In this document: in pieces, positions 25,257-35,015 of the stretch
How positions within the stretch are numbered: position 1 is the first letter of the stretch
Layout: the number at the start of each line of letters is the position of its first letter
Assembly: GCA_026260175.1 (NCBI GenBank)
Contig: JAKCWW010000308.1
Location: forward strand, 6,853-70,852
Source of the DNA: Reticulitermes lucifugus
Lineage: Eukaryota; Arthropoda; Insecta; Blattodea; Rhinotermitidae
Reading direction: 5' to 3'
DNA length: 64,000 bases
Program-made: the position numbers and the translations under genes
Notes under the pieces: generated by a model
What the model was told of the DNA's origin: nothing
The model's input: the letters and a program-made list of their open reading frames with translations, nothing else
The model's database searches: none

Positions 25257-25312
25257 ACGGACCATCCAGCCCGTGGCTTAGTCGCTATATCGACTATGCT
25301 AACCCGGCTCTT
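25257..25312 (-). repeat. SINE-C head fragment
   Basis: On the minus strand it reads as the family's tRNA-like head: GAGCCGGGTTAGCATAGTCG then ATATAGCGACTAAGCCACGG. It lies about 170 bp beyond the SINE-C body at 24826-25090 in the same orientation. One element split by an insertion is possible, as are two separate fragments. Confidence 0.5.
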
Positions 25313-26080
25313 AACTTTTGTAGGAGTATTTATAAATGTTTAGCATGTTCGGTACTCAACTGTTTCTTCTTCCTCAGCGTGTACCGCCCAGAGACGACAG
25401 CAACAACAATAACCATGGCCATCAGAATGTGACTTAACTTGCAATAAGGAGATATATACGTACATACTTACCTACAGTCGATTTATGTCTATGTGTGTTA
25501 TCCAAAAATGTGTAAATTTTATGTTGCACTCATGCCGTTTGCTTGGATATATGTATTTACGTACTTACAAAGGTGGCGCTTCTGTATTTGTAGTTGTGCC
25601 ATCCGAAGAAAAAAGATGTAACTTAGTTCAGTTTTTGATAGAGAGAAATATGAATGGGAATGAATGCTAAAGATGCGAAAGAAATTATTTCCATTTGCAT
25701 GTGGATGGGTTGTTAATAATATTATGAAAAATTGCTTTAACATATAGACTATTTTGTCCTTCTCGTAGCAACTGTTCGGCAGGATGGAATTTGTAATCAT
25801 CCTCGCGACCTCTCAGCAGTTCTTCAAGACAGACACTTTGCAACAGTAAACTCTCTGTACCAGCACTCCGACAGTCTATGTACCTCCTTCAAAGGACAGA
25901 GAGATTTACAGCTCAGAGCATACGGTGCATAGCATTCAGAAGGCCCGAGTTATCTCTTTCAACCGGAAATTGATCTAAATATTAGACAAAATGTACACCG
26001 TACCTACAGCAAAACACAGGCCGTCTCCTTGGGTTAATAATGTGTAGGGAAACGAATACCATTCACTATAATATTCGTAA
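25313..26080. other. Unassigned DNA
   Basis: Nothing recognised. Confidence 0.4.
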
Positions 26081-26376
26081 GGCCGTGCCATAGCTCAAGC
26101 GGTTAGTCACCGGCCTCCCTCCGAGGAGGCTCGGGTTCGATCCCGGGTCGGTCCATGTGGGATTTGTGGTAGACAAAGAGGCACTGGGACAGGTTTTTCC
26201 CCGAGCACTTCGGTTTTCCCCTGTCAATTTCAATCCACCGGTAAACCATTACTTGGAAAAATGAAAAAGACTGATCATTTTTTCTTCATCTTCATCACAA
26301 GGGTCGCACAATAAGCCTTAAGGCTGCGGGGCGTCCGTAGCTTCTGCTGCGGGGCCCTTCACTACACACACACAAG
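26081..26376 (+). repeat. SINE-A, best-preserved copy
   Basis: A tRNA-derived SINE of about 296 bp. The head starts GGCCGTGCC. Box A TAGCTCAAGCGG is at 26091-26102, and a consensus-perfect box B GGTTCGATCCC is at 26134-26144. The tRNA-unrelated body includes CATGTGGGATTTGTGGTAGA, GCACTGGGACAGGTTTTTCC and CGAGCACTTCGGTTTTCC. The end has GTCCGTAGCTTCTGCTGCGG and a tail TTCACTACACACACACAAG. The tail is an AC simple repeat, not poly-A. Transcription would be by RNA polymerase III from the internal boxes. The good box B suggests this is the youngest copy in the window. No clear target-site duplication was found. Confidence 0.8.
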
Positions 26377-26689
26377 AAAGATTAATAGGGTTTACAAAAA
26401 CAGGGTGTGAGCAAAATGCATAATTCCTGAATGTTAAAGCACGTGGTACACGTGGTGACATCTGTAATTTAAAGGGTTAAATGCAGCCTCAGGCTACTTG
26501 CACCGGCTCACGGCACACAGTAACTTGTGCTGTCTGAGCGACAAGATCTTTTACAACTTGTGAGGTCGGTCAGAGGAACAAGTAATTCAAATTAATGTTA
26601 CTTCTATACTACTCATTGTCAGCACTGCTCTGAATGGCTCAGGGATCGCAAAAAGGGAACAAACAAGACAGTGAATATACGTATAAACG
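26377..26689. other. Unassigned DNA with a possible MITE end
   Basis: Contains ATTTAAAGGGTTAA at about 26467-26480, which matches the right end of the TTAA MITE. The rest of that element is not visible. Confidence 0.35.
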
Positions 26690-27200
26690 TAATATTGAGG
26701 CGCGTTCGTAAAACCATTGTTGCCGTCGAAAAGCAATAAGTATTACATATTATGAGTGTGTGTCTGTAGCCTTATTTATCCAGCAGGCAATTATATTGTC
26801 ATCTGTGGCCTGTCTGGCTCTACCATATTTTCCACATTATCTCATAAACGGTACGACTTCCGTAAACAAGTTTTGAACATAAAACGGTGTTTTGATTTTC
26901 TGTACAACTTTTTCTGAAACATAGCACATTCTAAGTATAATTAAGCGAGATATTATTACAAATGTACATAGGTCTTGAAGTAAAGTACCCGTTATTCTTG
27001 TCAGATTTTACTCAAACTTGAAATTTCTCTACAGGTTTTCGAAAAACACTCGCATATCAAATTCCTCCAGTGGGAGCCAAGTTGTTCTAAGCGGAAGGAC
27101 GGACAGACAGAAGATGGACGGACAGACGGAAGATGGACGGGCGGACAGACAGACAGAGAGACAGACAGACATGACGCAGCTAATAGTCGCATTTCGCAAT
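26690..27200 (+). mobile_element. GACA element, plus orientation
   Basis: Shares its first 300 bases with the reverse complement of 9285-9600: GCGCGTTCG near 26702, GTAGCCTTATTTATCCAGCA, GGCCTGTCTGGCTCTACC and a CATTATCTCATAAA word. It then has ATAGGTCTTGAAGTAAAGTA and CCCGTTATTCTTGTCAG. It ends with a GACA microsatellite and ATGACGCAGCTAATAGTCGC, then ATTTCGCA. No coding sequence and no clear terminal repeats. The fixed microsatellite position suggests that it belongs to the element. Confidence 0.7.
27091..27170. repeat. GACA/GACG/AGATGG microsatellite
   Basis: Imperfect units such as GGACGGACAGACAGAAGATG and GACAGACAGACAGAGAGACA. Adjacent frames on both strands (27001-27339) translate to simple peptides and are not genes. 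Bases 27201-27345 downstream are also purine-rich. Confidence 0.85.
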
Positions 27201-27348
27201 TTTGCAAACGCACTAAAAACCAAACAAAAATAAAAGAATGCGAGGTAATGAAAGAAAAACAAAGAAACAAATAGTCACTTAATGAAAGAAGAAAGAAAAA
27301 AGACGAAGTGAAGCAAGACAGATAGGAAGAAGCAAACAACCATCAATT

Positions 27349-27535
27349 ACTGTCTTCTGGGATGTTCACGATGAGTATTCTGGTACAAAGTTACCAGTAT
27401 TCCGAAAAATCTTCTGCTTCCATCTTCAGTGTAGAACAGTTAAAATGGCAGCAGCATGTTCCTGCGAAGTGCTGTTATCTTTCTACCATACCACTCGGCG
27501 CCACATCACAGAAGACAGTGATCTAACCTCTGACC
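27349..27535. mobile_element. Fold-back element FB-2
   Basis: Left arm ACTGTCTTCTGGGATGTTCA; right arm CGGCGCCACATCACAGAAGA, then CAGTGAT. The inner left side has TTACCAGTATTCCGAAAAATC and CATCTTCAGTGTAGAA (eroded GTTTCG and TCTTCAG motifs). The right inner half has lost its GAAAC. Confidence 0.6.
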
Positions 27536-27611
27536 TTCATACTCGCCACCGTCACAAATGCAGATCTCACGCAAAACCAACATTATCTTACAACTTACAG
27601 ATAGGCCTATA

Positions 27612-27785
27612 TCACAATATATGACGCCGTGTTTTGTAGATAGTTTCCGACGTTTCGAATTAAGTAACTGGTCCGTTTTCAGGGTCCAGGCAGTGCATTC
27701 ACTCGAAACGTTGGTATTTACCTAACAAACTTCACGGCATAAAGTCACATAAAACAGTGATCTTATGTCCCATAACAAGTCAGTC
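27612..27785. mobile_element. Fold-back element FB-2
   Basis: Left arm ATGACGCCGTGTTTTGTAGA with TTCCGACGTTTCGAATTAAG. Right arm CTCGAAACGTTGGTATTTAC with TAACAAACTTCACGGCATAA. The centre has TTTTCAGGGTCCAGG, the eroded TCTTCAGGGT motif. The arms are complementary over about 60 bp. Confidence 0.7.
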
Positions 27786-28284
27786 ATTAGCTCTGAAGAA
27801 GTGCCTAGGCCTAAACACCTCGAGGCTGTATACCCCTGAAATACATTTATAACGTACATAAAAGAATTGTGGAACGAAGGAAGAAGGTGGTGGGGGCACG
27901 ATAAAATATCCGATACTGAGTAAGCGTTTCTTTGTGCGGAACAAAATATGGATCCCTCGTCTGTTCTACCGTCAGGCCGACTTAATATCGAACAACGCTG
28001 TGTGTGTTTAAATTCCCCGCAATACGGTTAAGTTGATAGCTTCAGTAATCCGGGAACTAAACTTGCAGTCTCACGTAAATATCTGCCTGCATGATCTTTG
28101 TGTCACCGTAACTTCTTGACGCATCCCATTCATGAATACGAACAGGTTTACAGGAACACAAGTTTATTCCAAATAATGGGAGAAAACTTCAAAATATTTA
28201 CTTTCACTGCCAATTAGTTACCGGAATATCAACGAGGAAGAGTGAAATATGCAGAAAATGCTCACTCACGTCTTCATACGAGAT

Positions 28285-28542
28285 TTGAGGTTCACATAGC
28301 GGTGTTGCTGAAGACTTAAATTTTCTGTGTCGCTGGACGAATGGTACCCGACGTTTCGAAGGATCGAGGTGTCTTTTCTTCAGGGTGATCCTGATTTCGA
28401 AAGATTGTGTTGCCTTTATCTTCAGAGTAACCCTGAAGATGAAGGCAAGAAAATCTTTCGAAACGTCGAAAAGCGTCGCCCAATGACACAGCATTTTATC
28501 TCAGAAGACTTCAATCTTTATCTCGTGATTTTGGCAGCACTG
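28285..28542. mobile_element. Fold-back element FB-2 with hammerhead-like core
   Basis: The arms of roughly 80-100 bp are complementary. The left has GCGGTGTTGCTGAAGACTTA and ACCCGACGTTTCGAAGGATC. The right has CGAAACGTCGAAAAGCGTCG and CTCAGAAGACTTCAATC. The right inner half keeps CTGAAGA (28433-28439), one T, a GAAGG/CTTTC hairpin (28441-28459) and GAAAC (28460-28464). The left half carries the same motifs on the minus strand. It is non-coding; two overlapping frames (96 and 72 codons) are shadows of the palindrome. Confidence 0.75.
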
Positions 28543-29840
28543 TAAAATACTGAAAATATAAATGATAAGCAAATTGCCTGAGATATGGTTGGTTTGTCAG
28601 TTTCATAATATTAAAACTTATATTCATAATATTAGTCTGCATAATCTAAACTTTAGAGAAGGAACAACCTTGAATTGAAGAAAATAATCTGTCATTATAT
28701 AAATTAGTCCACGTGGAACAAATTTTTCGTTATTCCGTTCTCTCGCCGTTCCCACCAAAAGCAATGCAAAGGTACCTACCCAACACCATAACCAATTTGT
28801 CGTTCCGTATTGGGTACTATAACTTTCTTCTCCAAGGAAAAAGTAGCCGGAGTTTGAAACTGACCTGTCATCTCCATCTAGCGCAGAGGTTATTAATGAA
28901 GGGTACGGTCCCTCCACTACGCAGTACGTCTTCATGGTGCGATTCTTAAAATAAAAATGTCTCCCGAATAGAATATTTCTTCACGATATTCCCTATTCTT
29001 ACCCGAAGTTTGGCCACCGAGTTACAAAGGGCCCGGCACTGAAATTTGCACTGAGACAGCTGAATCCATTCAAGAACTTCATCAGCTACTGTTTCTGCTT
29101 TACATTAGTCTTGTCCTCCCACATAAGTCTGGGTTTCCCAAACTGTCTTCTTCTATGAGATCTTCCTTCAAGAACCATGTGTTTCTCGATTAATTCGTGC
29201 ATGCTACATCTCTTGCTCGTCATAGACATATGCCGATGCTCTGCCGTTCGTGAAATATTCAATTTTGGACGGCCCGTAATATAGACATATTTACGAGTTT
29301 CAATTGATGTGAATTAAAATGTGCCAGTATTTAGACCACAGGCAGTGTTCGACAGTGCTCTCATTGCAACGAATACTGAAAGAATCAGTACTCTGTATTT
29401 TTATTAAGAATGCATACGTATGTACTGTTTATTAGGTTCCATACTGACGCAGAGTATGTTAACGATGCGATATTTATGTACATAAAATATTTACTGCCAA
29501 TACATAGAAATAATGCAGAAATATCCCATGTGACGTTACCACTTAGCCTATGCATGCTTAGAATATCTACAAAGGGAGCTGTAGGCCTAACACGTCTTCA
29601 GTATAAAGAAATACGAGTATTTAAATCTTCAAGTTAAAAATCAGTAATCCCCTTCCAGAAAGTTTTAAAGATAACCTCTACGCCATAAATCATTGCTAAA
29701 GCTGTACCAATCTGACATGTTTTTCTGTGAGGCTCCGGTATATACAAAAGTAGATTTTTTCCAGAAACTCTGACGTATCAATATGCTTAGATCTACGTCT
29801 TCCAAACGATGTCATATTTAGGAAACAGACTTCAAAAACA
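28543..29840. other. Unassigned DNA
   Basis: No gene or repeat recognised. Frames of 75-103 codons near 28624-28949 and 29410 lack motifs. Confidence 0.4.
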
Positions 29841-29852
29841 CGGATTTCAATT

Positions 29853-30232
29853 TAAAGGAAGTCATCCCGTTGTATGATTTATAACAGAAATCAAGACAAA
29901 GTCCTTCCAAACACAACTACGTTCTACTTACTACACAGAACAACATGTTTCGACCAAATTAGGTCATCTTCAGGTTCACAACTCTTATTTTTAAAACATA
30001 TTGAGGAAAGAATAAAAGTCGATAACATGCCATTAAAGTTATTTAAAATTTATTTCCGATTTTGATAATTTTAGCAGTTCAATTGCATTTAATCGACTTT
30101 TATTCCTTCTTCAATATGTTTTGAAAATAAGAATTGTGAACCTGACGATGACCTAATTTGGTTAAAACATGTTCTGTGTGATAAATAGAACGTAGTTGTG
30201 TTTAAACGGATTTTGTCTTGATTTCTGTTACT
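29853..30232. mobile_element. Fold-back element FB-1 with target duplication
   Basis: The inverted arms are each about 165 bp: TAACAGAAATCAAGACAAA at 29882-29900 pairs with TTTGTCTTGATTTCTGTTA at 30212-30230, and pairing continues inward. The candidate target duplication is CGGATTTCAATT (29841-29852) against CGGATTTCAGTT (30233-30244), 11 of 12 identical. The left end carries CATCCCGTTGT, which recurs at the ends of other FB-1 copies. The left arm, minus strand, has CTGAAGA, one extra base, a GACC/GGTC hairpin and GAAACATGT (29947-29973). The right arm has a decayed version from 30142. It is non-coding. Confidence 0.75.
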
Positions 30233-30354
30233 CGGATTTCAGTTCGGGAAGTAAAGCAAGATTTATGAGACGTAACGACGAAAGGTGAATTGAAGGAGAA
30301 AGCTTTAGATAAAAGGCAGGAATATCAAACAAGACTACAGCAAAAGGCGTAGCC

Positions 30355-31075
30355 CAGTACGTAGCACAAAGACTTTACCGTGGTCTACTTTGAAAATATC
30401 ATATGGTTTCACAGTAAATACAAAAATGTAATTTTAATTAAGCCCAAAACTACGCCTATTTTCACGAAACTCATTATTGCTCAACAACATTACGTGCATA
30501 TCTCCCACGCCGAATTTCGTTCATATGCGACAATAAATGTGGAAATACAAAACATAATCCATTTACGCTCCTAAGTAAAGTACGGTTTTCACCTCACCAA
30601 TTTTAACGAAACTCAAATTTACTAGGAAATGTTTTATGAACAGGACTCTTACTGAATTTCATCCAACTGAGATAAAAAATTCAGGTAGTAAGGCAGCATT
30701 TCATATGTCCTTAAGCGAAGTATTGCCTTCACTAAACCCATTTCCACGACATTCATAATTCCTCAACATTACGTTGAGATCTTCTCTACTTAATGGCACC
30801 CAAAACGGTAAAGAAATGTGGAAAGTACGGATGTAAAATCCTTTACGCCCATAAGCAAAGTACTGCAGTTACTGCGCCGATTTTTACGAAACTCACACTC
30901 GCCCAGGAATATTTTACAAAGGCATCTCGTACTGAATTTCATGAAAACTCGACACACGATTTAGTAGCTGATACTGGATCACACACACACAGACGGACAG
31001 ACTGACTGACGGGCGGATGTGGCCTCCAAATAAAGCATTCTCTATTTTCTACTTCGTGAAACACGCCTGAAAACA
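30355..31075 (+). repeat. Element with ~141-bp tandem units and GACA tail
   Basis: Four tandem units share the pattern TTTACGCC..AAGTAAAGTA, CACT.CGCCGATTTTCACGA, AACTCA.A.T and GAATTTCAT. The ACGA anchor falls at 30464, 30606, 30746 and 30886, spacing 142, 140 and 140 bp. The array is preceded by GGTCTACTTTGAAAATATCA. It is followed by GTAGCTGATACTGGATCACA, a GACA-type microsatellite (about 30980-31015) and TTCTACTTCGTGAAACAC. The same order is found at 33561-34345. Confidence 0.75.
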
Positions 31076-32310
31076 CAAATATTAGGAGTAAAGGACAAAC
31101 TGACGCCACGCAGTACAGTCTTCCTGACAGGTGTGTCAATAATCGTTCAGTAAGTTAAGGAGGCAACCCCTTGTTTAGAACAAGCAAGTACATAGCTGTG
31201 TTTCAGGAGGCAGCCGCTGCATCCTAACCTCTGCCAGAAAAATACAGACCACAATGTCAAAATATACTAATCAAAGATCAGTTTTAACATTATCTTCACA
31301 CCTATGGGTCTAGATCTATCAAGTGATCTGCTTTCTTCAGGTTTACGACTAAAGTATTTATGTGAAGAATGAAAGAAGAAAAGTAAACTGAAGAGCATGA
31401 CTTGATCACAATAAACAGAATTGCGTGTATTTAAAATTTCACATTACCTTGATGTCTGACAACTTATAAAAAATACATTAAATTTTCAGCAAAAAAATGG
31501 AATTCCTACAAATCAAGCGACATGACATGGGGATGACCGTTTGCGTTTTTTAGTACACAGGTTTCCATATAACGAAGAGAGGTTCGAAGACCTTAAGGCA
31601 CAGTTTATGTTATGGATGTGGTGAGGTGAGATTCTGCCGCTGCTTTCTCAGCTCTAATTTATTTTATTTTGACATTCTGCCCATTCTCACTCCTTAGACT
31701 AATACACAGCAATAGTCTTTATGACAAGTAGTTTGGTCCTGAGAAATTAATTGCCTCAAATTAGCGAGATCTCTTTAAAGATTTAAAGCACAACTCTTAC
31801 TGATGTATTACCTGCTTTAACATTATAAGCTCTGCACTTGTTGACACAGTGTATTTGTGAATTACGCTTTATTCTCACAATAAATAGCGACTGTATTCCT
31901 GTATAATATTGATTGGATTTTGTAACAGACTCTGTATATGTTTACTACAAAGTAGGGGCCTGTTTTAAATACTTTTTGATTGAAATTCTTTCTTCAAAGG
32001 GTTAGAAAAATGCAGAATTTTGTGCCTGCTATGCCTTACACATTCGTATGTACAAATAAAAATGTTTAAAACAGAATTTATAGGTGTATTTATGATTTAC
32101 ACACAAAAATGCACATACTCGTATCTAACTCCAATAATTAATTAATTACCTCTATCATACCGAAGACTAAATATAGATCATACTTCGTATGGTGCCATCA
32201 TGATAATGCTGTGAATCAGAATACGTAAACGTTGCAATTTCCAAACACTTAATATCTCTCAAAGTTCAAATACCATACAGCTATTAAGTAACGTTACTAT
32301 CTATATTTTA
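31076..32310. other. Unassigned DNA
   Basis: Nothing recognised. A TTCTTCAGGTTTAC word at about 31336 resembles the fold-back core, but no partner motif or arms are seen. Confidence 0.4.
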
Positions 32311-32632
32311 GGTTTCCATAGCAATGATGTTGAGGATTCTGGTCTTCTGGAACGTAGCGCTGTGAAGCGTGGTTAACATATCCCGAAGTTTCGAAGGAAC
32401 ATAATGCCTTCGTCTTCAACGGTTGTGTATTTCTAGAAGAATATCGGACACCCAATCCCTTGAAAATAAAGTCACTACATCCGTGAAGACACTAAGTTCT
32501 AGAAGAATCTAGGATTCCAAAACCGTTGAAGATGAAGACACTTTGTTCCTTCGAAACGTTGGGCTCTGTTAACCCAGCCACACAGTGTAACATCACAGAA
32601 GACCAGAATTCTCAATGCTAACGTCGCTTCCA
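32311..32632. mobile_element. Fold-back element FB-2, longest arms
   Basis: The arms are about 150 bp. The left begins TTTCCATAGCAATGATGTTG and contains GATTCTGGTCTTCTGGAACG and CGAAGTTTCGAAGGAAC. The right mirrors it with GTTCCTTCGAAACGTTGGGC and ACATCACAGAAGACCAGAAT. The right half has TTGAAGA (32526-32532), one T, a GAAG/CTTC hairpin and GAAAC (32553-32557). The left half carries the same on the minus strand. The spacer is about 70 bp and unique. Confidence 0.8.
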
Positions 32633-33560
32633 GCTTGCAATTCTATCGTTGTAGGTTGTAAATTAAAACATAGCTAATGCAAGCAGAATATTCCTTCCGT
32701 ATTTCTGTACATACTTCAGTTTGTTTAAAATTTATTAGTAGTGACATACAAATGCACGCACGTGACATCATAATGCTGTTCTTTCCTTATACATTCAATA
32801 TACGGGGAAGTCCAAAGAGACGAATGTACTAATTAAGATGCAGTCGGATGTAGCTAAAGAGATACGAACATATAACCCTTCCATGCGTGTTAAGACCAAA
32901 GGTTCGCTTGTATAAATTCCACTGTTTTACCCACGAGCTTGTAGGCAGAGATTTAATACGTATGCCGACTCAGTGAACTGTGGAAGGTTACTTTGTGTTC
33001 CCCTGAGACACAGAATTGATTCTGTTCTTCATATCGTATCTCTGTTTATGATAGCTTGTGGTATCTTCGATATTCCGTTTGCAAGTCTTCCTTCTCCAAT
33101 GCAAATATCTTTGATGTCTTGCTTTATGGAATCAAAGCAATTAGAATCATTGAACAATAATGTCAGTAAATAGAGATATATACTCTCTTTTGGGGAAAAT
33201 CTTGCTAACAATTCCACAAAGAACCGGAGCATCTTACATCGTAAGTAGAATTCACTACGAGTAGCATACTGGTTCCCATTACGCGTGGATATTTCCTTAA
33301 TATAGATGGAGCAGTTTTGGACCTTTTTCATGTTACCATTCAGGTAAACAAGAGAAGATAAAGGAACTTGAGGCGACACATGGGGGCCTACTTGACTTTC
33401 CACATTGTCTCGTTTTTGTTAGCGATATGCAACACTTCGAAATATGACCAGCCTCTGTCGTCAGAAGAAAACACAATTATGAGATTTAGAATATTTTCCC
33501 ATTATATGCAGCCATTTTTATGGTGTAACAACAAGATTGTTGTGTACTCTGTGACGCAGT
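32633..33560. other. Unassigned DNA
   Basis: A 124-codon minus frame at 33029-33403 is one of the longest in the window. It has no motif, signal peptide or membrane pattern I recognise, and it overlaps plus-strand frames. It is probably chance. Confidence 0.35.
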
Positions 33561-34345
33561 GCACAGAATTTACCAAGACGTTCTTTGCTTTCAAAATATC
33601 TTACGGTATCACGGTACACGCGTAAAAGTAACTTACTGTACGCCCACAGAAAAGTGCGGTCTTCCCTCTGCCAGTGTTCAGCAGCATTATGTGCAGATAC
33701 TTTGTACCGAATTCTAGACAAATCGGAAAATAAATGTGGAAAATGTGGATAGAAATTGTTTACACTCATAAGTAAAGCATGGACTTCACTGCGCCGATTT
33801 TCACAACATTCACAATGGTCCGATAAATTTTTAGGGAAAGTCTCCCATACAGAATTTCACCAAAATAGGTCCAGCAATTGGGAACGTACGGGTAGAAATT
33901 TATTTACGACTTTAAGTAAATCATAACTTTCACTGAGCTGATTTTCACCCAACTCGCAATTCTCTGACAATGTTTTGTAATGAACTATTATTACAAATTT
34001 GATTATTAAGCGAATTAGAGCTTTCAAATATATTTTACGCTAGGAGGACGTTTCATATGACTTAGGGTTTTATTTATTTAGTTTACGCGTGTTTCATTTT
34101 AAGCCATAAGTCTAATATTTGTTGACTGTTCTTTTGTTGTGTCGTTTGTGTGTTTATTTGTGTAATTTGTGTTGTAATTATTCTGTGCTAGCTTTGCAAT
34201 TGGCCATTCTGCTGTTAAGCTAGCACTTTAATAAATGAGAATTGAGAAAATCCGACAATAGTTTCGTAGTTAATACTGGGTGACAGAAGGACAGACGGAC
34301 GCTGTCGCCACATAAGGCAAACTTTTTTACTTCGTAAACAACAGC
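33561..34345 (+). repeat. Second ~141-bp tandem-unit element, interrupted
   Basis: It has the same architecture as 30355-31075. The 5' flank word (TTTGCTTTCAAAATATCTTA) is followed by units with anchors at about 33673, 33803 and 33947 (spacing about 130 and 144). The shared 3' part is TTCGTAGTTAATACTGGGTG, ACAGAAGGACAGACGGACG and TTTTTTACTTCGTAAACA. About 250 bp (33990-34250) unlike the first array sits between units and 3' part. It includes a 10-bp inverted repeat, GTGCTAGCTT at 34185-34194 and AAGCTAGCAC at 34217-34226. Confidence 0.65.
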
Positions 34346-34957
34346 TTAAACGAGGTAATGGAACAGGTCAAATATGCACGCACGCACGCACACACATACC
34401 ACCTCAGTAACACGCTATCATCAAAAATAATTAGATTTACAAATGCACTAACACGAAATTATGATCTCTTTTTACAATATTCAGAGAAAAGTCAAGTTTT
34501 ACATAGTCAAATAAATTGGAATGTGTATCAGTCTGTTGTAAAGAGTAAAATCTTAGAAATTAGGTTTCAGCAGGTGAAATTTCTATGGTCTGTGTACTGC
34601 GGGTTGTAAACCATAGGAAGAAAACAGACACTCGGAGAGATCAGTGTGTTACTTGTTTAGCGGGATTGGTTTCATGTGTAATTAAATTGGCCAATTTAAT
34701 TGTCGTTTTTGGCGCTACAAACGAGTTAACTCTATTGTTATAAATTCCCATAAATGTAATGAAACAGACTGTTATGGGCCACAGCGCGCATAGTCCTAGT
34801 TATAATTAAGCCTGCACTGTCACACGCTCATTGTGTCGACGATCTGTGCCTCTTTCATCATCTCTCTTAAAGATTCTGCATCAAATTCAGCGAAGCTGGT
34901 AAAAAGTGGAAAGTCGAAATCAATTTAGTACATTTCAGTGAACTTCGAACATAGTTA
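34346..34957. other. Unassigned DNA
   Basis: Only a short GCACGCACGCACACACA run near 34377 is notable. Confidence 0.4.
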
Positions 34958-35015
34958 GAAGAAATAAAGAAAGAAAGAAATGAAGGAAGGAAGAAAGAAA
35001 GACAGAATGAATGAA
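34958..35015. repeat. GAAA/GAAG microsatellite
   Basis: Imperfect AAAGAAAGAAAGAAATGAAG and GGAAGGAAGAAAGAAAGACA units. Confidence 0.8.

Noticed and set aside
26081-26160. A functional tRNA gene
   Set aside because: The boxes A and B are good, but the sequence continues into a SINE body shared with four other loci.
30355-31075. CRISPR-like array
   Set aside because: Units are contiguous ~141-bp tandem repeats without unique spacers, and the DNA is clearly eukaryotic.
33029-33403. 124-codon minus frame
   Set aside because: No motif, domain or splice context recognised, and length within what chance can give over 64 kb.
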